A stretch of DNA of 64,000 nt, from assembly GCF_001894865.1 (NCBI RefSeq), contig NZ_BCXA01000016.1, forward strand, positions 96,103 to 160,102. The letters run 5' to 3'. The notes below the pieces were generated by a model. It was not told the origin of the DNA and did no database searches. It worked only from the letters and a program-made list of their open reading frames with translations. The number at the start of each line of letters is the position of its first letter. Positions within the stretch are counted from its first letter, which is position 1. The stretch comes from Rhodococcus maanshanensis NBRC 100610. GTDB lineage: Bacteria; Actinomycetota; Actinomycetes; Mycobacteriales; Mycobacteriaceae. Both the position numbers and the translations under genes were made by a program. Below are positions 59,987 to 64,000 of the stretch, piece by piece.

Positions 59987-60460
59987 CTATTCCTGCGCCA
60001 GTCGCAGTTTCGTCGTCAGTCGCTCGAGCTCCTCGAGCTCCGCACGGTCGAGCGCGGTGCCGACGTGGCGCCGGATCTGCGCGGCGTGCCGCCTGCCGAT
60101 GCTGCGCTGCACGGCTCGCCCCTGTTCCGTGAGCGCCACGATGGTGCCCCGTCTGTCCTGCGGATCCGGCAGCCGGTCCAGCAGCCCGGCCTGCTCGAGT
60201 CGCTCGACCATGCGACTGAGGGACGGCTGGGTCAACAGGATCTCCCTGTTCAGCTCGTGCAGCCGGGCCCGTGCGCCCTCGCGGCGGCTGAGCGTGAACA
60301 GCACGTCGTACTCACGGCGGCCGAGTGGATCCCATGCGTCAGCCGACTCGAACCGGCGCATCAGTGCCACCTGGGCACGGAACAACGCCTCCCACGCATC
60401 GGCGGCCAGCTCGGTCGTGCTGCGCGGCCGCCCGCCACCGGCCCGCTCAGTGGGCGGCAT
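59987..60460 (-). CDS. MarR-family regulator
   Basis: Winged-helix regulator of 157 aa. DNA-binding region: LLTQPSLSRMVERLEQAGLL with wing residues PDPQDRRGTIVALTEQG. Start at ATG 60460 lies inside the 3' end of the upstream LLM gene (14-nt overlap), so the two are translationally linked. It probably represses the operon. An AT-rich CAATACGTTTG near 61606, upstream of the LLM gene, might be its site. Confidence 0.88.
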   Translation of the reverse strand: MPPTERAGGGRPRSTTELAADAWEALFRAQVALMRRFESADAWDPLGRREYDVLFTLSRREGARARLHELNREILLTQPSLSRMVERLEQAGLLDRLPDPQDRRGTIVALTEQGRAVQRSIGRRHAAQIRRHVGTALDRAELEELERLTTKLRLAQE

Positions 60461-61565
60461 CGGTCGTCGCCTCGAGGGTGCCGACGCGACCGTTCCGCTG
60501 CGCCAGCAGGCTCGCGTGCGTCGGCGGGTTCTCCGGCACGTGTGCCGGGCGCCGGGCCGCGAACTCGCGCCGCAGCACGGGGGCGACCTCGGAGCCGAGG
60601 AGGTCGAGCTGCTCGAGCACCGTCTTCAGCGGCAGGCCCGCGTGGTCGATCAGGAAAAGCTGGCGCTGGTAGTCGCCGAAGTAGTCCGCGAAGGCCAGCG
60701 TCTTCTCGATCACCTGCTCGGGCGTGCCGACGGTCAGCGGGGTCTGCTCGGTGAACTCCTCCAGCGAGGGGCCGTGACCGTAGACCGGCGCGTTGTCGAA
60801 GTAGGGGCGGAACTCCGCGACCGCGTCCTGCGAGTTCTTCCGCATGAACACCTGCCCGCCGAGACCGACGATGGCCTGGTCGGCGCTGCCGTGCCCGTAG
60901 TGCTCGAACCGCTCGCGGTACAGGTTGATCAGCGCGATGTAGTGCTCCTTCGGCCAGAAGATGTTGTTGGCGAAGAAGCCGTCGCCGTGGAACGCGGCGA
61001 TCTCGGCGATCTCCGGGCTGCGGATCGAGCCGTGCCACACGAACGGGGCGATCCCGTCGAGCGGACGCGGCGTGGAGGTGAACCCCTCGAGCGGGGTTCG
61101 GAACCGGCCCTGCCAGTTCACCACGTCCTCGTCCCACAACCGGCGCAGCAGCTGGTAGTTCTCCAGCGCGAGCGGGATCCCCTCCCGGATGTCCTTGCCG
61201 AACCAGGGGTACACGGGGGCGGTGTTGCCGCGGCCCATCATCAGGTCGACACGGCCCTCGGCGAGATGCTGCAGCATCGCGTAGTCCTCGGCGATCTTCA
61301 CCGGGTCGTTGGTGGTGATCAGGGTCGTCGAGGTGGACAGGATCAGGTTCTCGGTCTGAGCGGCGAGGAATCCGAGCATGGTCGTCGGCGAGGACGGGAC
61401 GAATGGCGGGTTGTGGTGCTCGCCCGTCGCGAAGACATCGAGGCCCACGTCCTCCGCGTGCTTGGCGATGGTCGTCATCGCCTTGATGCGCTCGTGCTCG
61501 GTCGGCGCCCGCCCCGTGGTGGGGTCCGGCGTGACGTCGCCGACGCTGAAGATTCCGATCTGCAT
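60447..61565 (-). CDS. LLM-class flavin-dependent oxidoreductase
   Basis: Luciferase-like monooxygenase (372 aa) binding FMN or F420. The barrel has DVFATGEHHNPPFVPSSP near residue 43, GRVDLMMGRGNTAPVYPWFG, and PFVWHGSIRSPEIAEIAAFH. Length and motifs fit FMN-type CE1758-like members. The ATG at 61565 has GAGGGAG 5 nt upstream. Its 3' end overlaps the MarR gene. Substrate unknown; oxidative degradation of small organics is usual. Confidence 0.87.
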   Translation of the reverse strand: MQIGIFSVGDVTPDPTTGRAPTEHERIKAMTTIAKHAEDVGLDVFATGEHHNPPFVPSSPTTMLGFLAAQTENLILSTSTTLITTNDPVKIAEDYAMLQHLAEGRVDLMMGRGNTAPVYPWFGKDIREGIPLALENYQLLRRLWDEDVVNWQGRFRTPLEGFTSTPRPLDGIAPFVWHGSIRSPEIAEIAAFHGDGFFANNIFWPKEHYIALINLYRERFEHYGHGSADQAIVGLGGQVFMRKNSQDAVAEFRPYFDNAPVYGHGPSLEEFTEQTPLTVGTPEQVIEKTLAFADYFGDYQRQLFLIDHAGLPLKTVLEQLDLLGSEVAPVLRREFAARRPAHVPENPPTHASLLAQRNGRVGTLEATTDAAH

Positions 61566-61838
61566 GATGACTCCCTCGAGCTGGATTGAACGCGTCCGCT
61601 ATTTCAATACGTTTGCATGAACTTCGAACCGCGCGGGGCTCCGGGATATTCCGCACCGCATACCCGGGGCTGTGGATAGGGGATGCCGGACCCATCGGGG
61701 CAGCCGCCGCCGGGCCCCGATCGGCGTCCCCTAATCGGCCCCTAATCCGCCGTCACTCCCAGCGATCGACCCGGTGCCCGGCGTACCAATGGGACTCGAC
61801 GCCGACCGGCGTCGCTCACCACGCGACAGGAGTACTCA

Positions 61839-61979
61839 ATGTCCTTCTCTGCCCTCTTCTCGTCCCTGTTCTCCTCGGTGTTCGGCGGCCAGTTCGACAG
61901 CGGCTCGCTCGGCGGCACCATCGGCGGCAACGCAGGCGGCGGCGCGAACGGCGGCGGCGCAGCCGGATTCGAGTCCTGA
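61839..61979 (+). CDS. small Ser/Gly-rich peptide gene
   Basis: Peptide of 46 aa, AGGAG 6 nt before the ATG. The N-terminal 16 residues (MSFSALFSSLFSSVFG) alternate Ser with large hydrophobics as an amphipathic helix; the remainder is Gly/Ala/Asn-rich ending GFES. Net charge about -2, no signal peptide. The 273 nt upstream are gene-free and hold a CGTACCAAT element 55 nt before the start. A perfect 20-bp hairpin follows. Possible member of the small-peptide family, though the Gly-rich tail is unique. Confidence 0.65.
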   Translation: MSFSALFSSLFSSVFGGQFDSGSLGGTIGGNAGGGANGGGAAGFES

Positions 61980-62018
61980 TCCGCCCCGCGGCCGGGAACT
62001 AGGGCCGAGGGCACGAAA

Positions 62019-62060
62019 CGACGATGGCCCGCACCCCCTCGGGGGTGCGGGCCATCGTCG
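62019..62060. terminator. bidirectional hairpin terminator
   Basis: Perfect 20-bp inverted repeat (62019-62038 with 62041-62060) between the small Gly-rich gene and the convergent MFS gene. Loop nucleotides are only 2, so the top pairs will be open. Confidence 0.85.
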
Positions 62061-62084
62061 GTTGAGTCGAGGGGTCCCAGGGAC

Positions 62085-63608
62085 TCAGTGAACCATCACC
62101 TGGGTCGCGTCGGCCGGGGCCGCGGGCTTGCTCCGCGGCAACAGGAACGCCGGGATCAGCGTCAGCAGGATCAGCACGAGGGCGACCGTGAAGGTGTTGC
62201 CGAACGCGTCGGCCGCGGCGTTCAGGCCCTGCTCGATCGCACCGGGCGGCATCTTCTCCGCGATCGACGGATCGTGCGCAGCCGCGGTGGCGGGCCCCGC
62301 CAGCGGGCGCGCCAACATCTGGTTGGTGAGCACCACCGACATGGTCGCGGTTCCGATGGAGCCGGCGACCTGCTGAACGATGTTCATCAGCGTCGAACCG
62401 CGGGCCACCGTCTCGTCGGTCAGGGTCTGCATCGCCGCCGTCATGATCGGCATCATGGTGCAGCCCATGCCGAGGCCCATCACGAACAGCGCGCCGAGCA
62501 GCAACACATACGAGGTGTCGGCACCCACCTGCGTGAACACCGCCATGCCGATCGAGATCAGCGTGATGCCCGTCAGCACGATCTTGCCGGGACCGATCTT
62601 GTCGACGAGCGTGCCCGCCACCGGCATGGTGAGCATGGCGCCGATGCCCTGCGGCGCCAGCAGCAGACCCGCCGCCAGCGTGGTCTCACCACGAACCTGG
62701 AGGAAGTAGCTCGGGAACAGCAGCCCGGCACCCATGAACGCGATCACGAACATCGTCGAGGTGACGACCGCGATGGTGAGCCTGCGGTTCTTGAACAGGC
62801 GCAGGTCGATCAGCGGATGAGCGGCGCGGAGCCCGTGGAACACGAAGCCGATGACCAGCGCCAGGCCGATCACGGCCGGGATCAGCACCCGCGAGGCCGC
62901 AACGGTCCCGGTTTCCGGGATCGAGGACACACCGAACAGGAAGAGTGCGAGACCGGGCGAGAGCAGCAGCATGCCGACGAAGTCGAAGGACTGGGACGGG
63001 CTCGGCTGGTCCTTGGGCAGCAGTACGAACGCTGCGGTCAGTGCGACGATGCCGACCGGCAGGTTGATCAGGAAGATCCAGTGCCAGCTCGCGCTCTCGA
63101 TCAGCCAGCCGCCCAGGATCGGCCCACCGATGGGACCGAGCATCATCGGGATGCCGAGCACCGCCATCACGCGACCGACGCGGTGGGGGCCAGCGGCGCG
63201 GGTCATGATCGTCATGCCGAGCGGCATCAGCATGCCGCCACCGAGGCCCTGCAGGACCCGGAAGCCGATCAGCGACTCGATGTTCCATGCCATCGAACAC
63301 AGCACCGACGCGCCGACGAACAGCACCAGCGCCGTCATGTAGAGGCGCTTGGTGCCGAACCGGTCCGCGGCCCAGCCCGTCACGGGGATGACGGTCGCCA
63401 GGGCCAGGGTGTAGGCGGTCATGGTCCACGCGACGGTTGCGTAGGTCGCGTCGAACTCGGACATGAACGTCGGCAGTGCCACGCTCACGACCGTCACGTC
63501 GAGGATCGACATGATGGCGCCGAGCACCACCACGCTTGCGACCTTCAGAACTGCGCCGTCGATCTTGTCCGAGGCCGCGGGGGCGCCCGGAGGTGTCGGC
63601 GTCGTCAT
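62085..63608 (-). CDS. DHA2-family MFS drug efflux transporter (EmrB/QacA type)
   Basis: Proton-driven exporter of 507 aa with about 14 hydrophobic segments. N-terminal MSILDVTVVSVALPTFMSEF is the motif D1-like region, WAADRFGTKRLY fits motif A, and LQGLGGGMLMPLGMTIM and GPIGGPILGGWL fit motifs B and C. The ATG at 63608 has AGGAG 5 nt upstream and overlaps the MarR stop. Drug or dye export is likely. The pair with a MarR repressor is classical. Confidence 0.9.
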   Translation of the reverse strand: MTTPTPPGAPAASDKIDGAVLKVASVVVLGAIMSILDVTVVSVALPTFMSEFDATYATVAWTMTAYTLALATVIPVTGWAADRFGTKRLYMTALVLFVGASVLCSMAWNIESLIGFRVLQGLGGGMLMPLGMTIMTRAAGPHRVGRVMAVLGIPMMLGPIGGPILGGWLIESASWHWIFLINLPVGIVALTAAFVLLPKDQPSPSQSFDFVGMLLLSPGLALFLFGVSSIPETGTVAASRVLIPAVIGLALVIGFVFHGLRAAHPLIDLRLFKNRRLTIAVVTSTMFVIAFMGAGLLFPSYFLQVRGETTLAAGLLLAPQGIGAMLTMPVAGTLVDKIGPGKIVLTGITLISIGMAVFTQVGADTSYVLLLGALFVMGLGMGCTMMPIMTAAMQTLTDETVARGSTLMNIVQQVAGSIGTATMSVVLTNQMLARPLAGPATAAAHDPSIAEKMPPGAIEQGLNAAADAFGNTFTVALVLILLTLIPAFLLPRSKPAAPADATQVMVH

Positions 63609-64000
63609 GGGTTCTCCTGACAATTGGCTCGCAGAACATCTCCCGCGAGAATGGGTTTCAGCGACTCGTACAGCCGGTCACGGTCCGAGTCCGACAGACG
63701 GGCGGCGAAGGCTCGCAGCTCGTCCTTCTTGCTGTCGATGTGGCCGGACGCGATGCTACGACCGGCCTCCGACAACGAAATCCTCTTGATGCGGCGGTCC
63801 TTGGGGTCCTCGCGACGATCCACGAGCCCCTGGTTCACCAACTGGTCGATGTTGCGACCCGCGGCCGCGACCGAGAACCGCAGTCGCTCGGCCACCTCGT
63901 TGATCGCCACGGGTTCTCCGTGTTGCGCCAGCATGAACAGAGTTCGCGCCTGCGAGAACGACAGATCCATGGCGATCAACTTGTCCATGGACTCCGACTT
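63605..64000 (-). CDS. MarR-family regulator, N-terminus beyond window edge
   Basis: At least 131 residues of a winged-helix regulator are visible, ending LYESLKPILAGDVLRANC. DNA-binding part: AINEVAERLRFSVAAAGRNI, wing DPKDRRIKRISL. The frame is open to the right edge. An ATG at 63988 exists, but MarR proteins usually begin about 15-25 residues earlier, so the start is probably outside. Its stop overlaps the efflux gene start (63605-63608). It presumably represses the efflux pump. Confidence 0.85.
   Translation of the reverse strand, partial: KSESMDKLIAMDLSFSQARTLFMLAQHGEPVAINEVAERLRFSVAAAGRNIDQLVNQGLVDRREDPKDRRIKRISLSEAGRSIASGHIDSKKDELRAFAARLSDSDRDRLYESLKPILAGDVLRANCQENP

Noticed and set aside
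61600..61612. CAATACGTTTG upstream of the LLM gene as a MarR site
   Set aside because: The dyad is imperfect and short; kept only as a remark in the MarR entry.

Overview
The window is high-GC DNA with many overlapping stop/start pairs, GTG and TTG starts and clear GGAGG-type ribosome sites. It comes from a mycolic-acid actinobacterium. The str operon (rpsL-rpsG-fusA-tuf), a complete mycofactocin (mft) locus, a KshB steroid-hydroxylase reductase behind a KstR-type box, Mce-associated proteins and an accA2/accD2-type acyl-CoA cluster all point to Mycobacteriales. A Rhodococcus- or Nocardia-like genome is my best guess. The genus is inferred from gene content, not from a marker comparison. I saw no rRNA, tRNA, CRISPR array, insertion sequence or prophage.

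Layout. 0-9.3 kb: end of an MFS transporter, a lipoprotein HAD phosphatase, then an ethanolamine/acetaldehyde module on the minus strand (GAF regulator, aldehyde dehydrogenase, DUF779 protein, ethanolamine permease, EutB, EutC). 9.3-22.8 kb: the mycofactocin locus, read leftwards as mftA-B-C-D, two OYE/FadH-type flavoenzymes, mftE-F-G, with mftR divergent. It is interrupted between the second flavoenzyme and mftE by a plus-strand pair (unknown protein, histidine phosphatase) and a minus-strand CGNR/SRPBCC pair. 23-32.9 kb: kshB, AlkD, an SPW membrane protein, TetR, a racemase, two SDRs, a MarR/hydrolase divergent pair, an Ltp2-like plus DUF35 pair and a ferredoxin reductase. 32.9-36.6 kb: two Mce-associated membrane proteins divergent from a five-gene Asp23/AmaP envelope operon. 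36.7-41.1 kb: the str operon. 41.4-51.7 kb: a TetR gene and a seven-gene acyl-CoA operon (echA-fadE-accA-accD-fadE-AtuA-TIGR03084). 52-64 kb: accessory genes, two methyltransferases, an S74-chaperone protein, an acyl-CoA dehydrogenase, a thioesterase/D-amino-acid oxidase pair, a MarR/LLM pair and a DHA2 efflux/MarR pair.

How parts fit. Ethanolamine is imported, cleaved by EutBC to acetaldehyde and ammonia, and the acetaldehyde is oxidised. The mft locus makes the redox cofactor used by some alcohol dehydrogenases, so the two neighbouring modules could share C2 alcohol metabolism (inference). The acyl-CoA operon has the dehydrogenase, biotin-dependent carboxylase, hydratase and AtuA set expected for degrading a branched or terpenoid acyl-CoA.

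The most unusual content is a set of tiny acidic genes of 32-46 codons without signal peptides (42216, 52091, 52360, 52692, 61839). Each has its own strong ribosome site and most are followed by a strong hairpin. At least two are clear paralogs of each other, and several share an upstream GGTA-GAA type element. They resemble the small helical cell-wall channel peptides (PorA/PorH type) of corynebacteria in size, charge and helix pattern. That assignment is a hypothesis.
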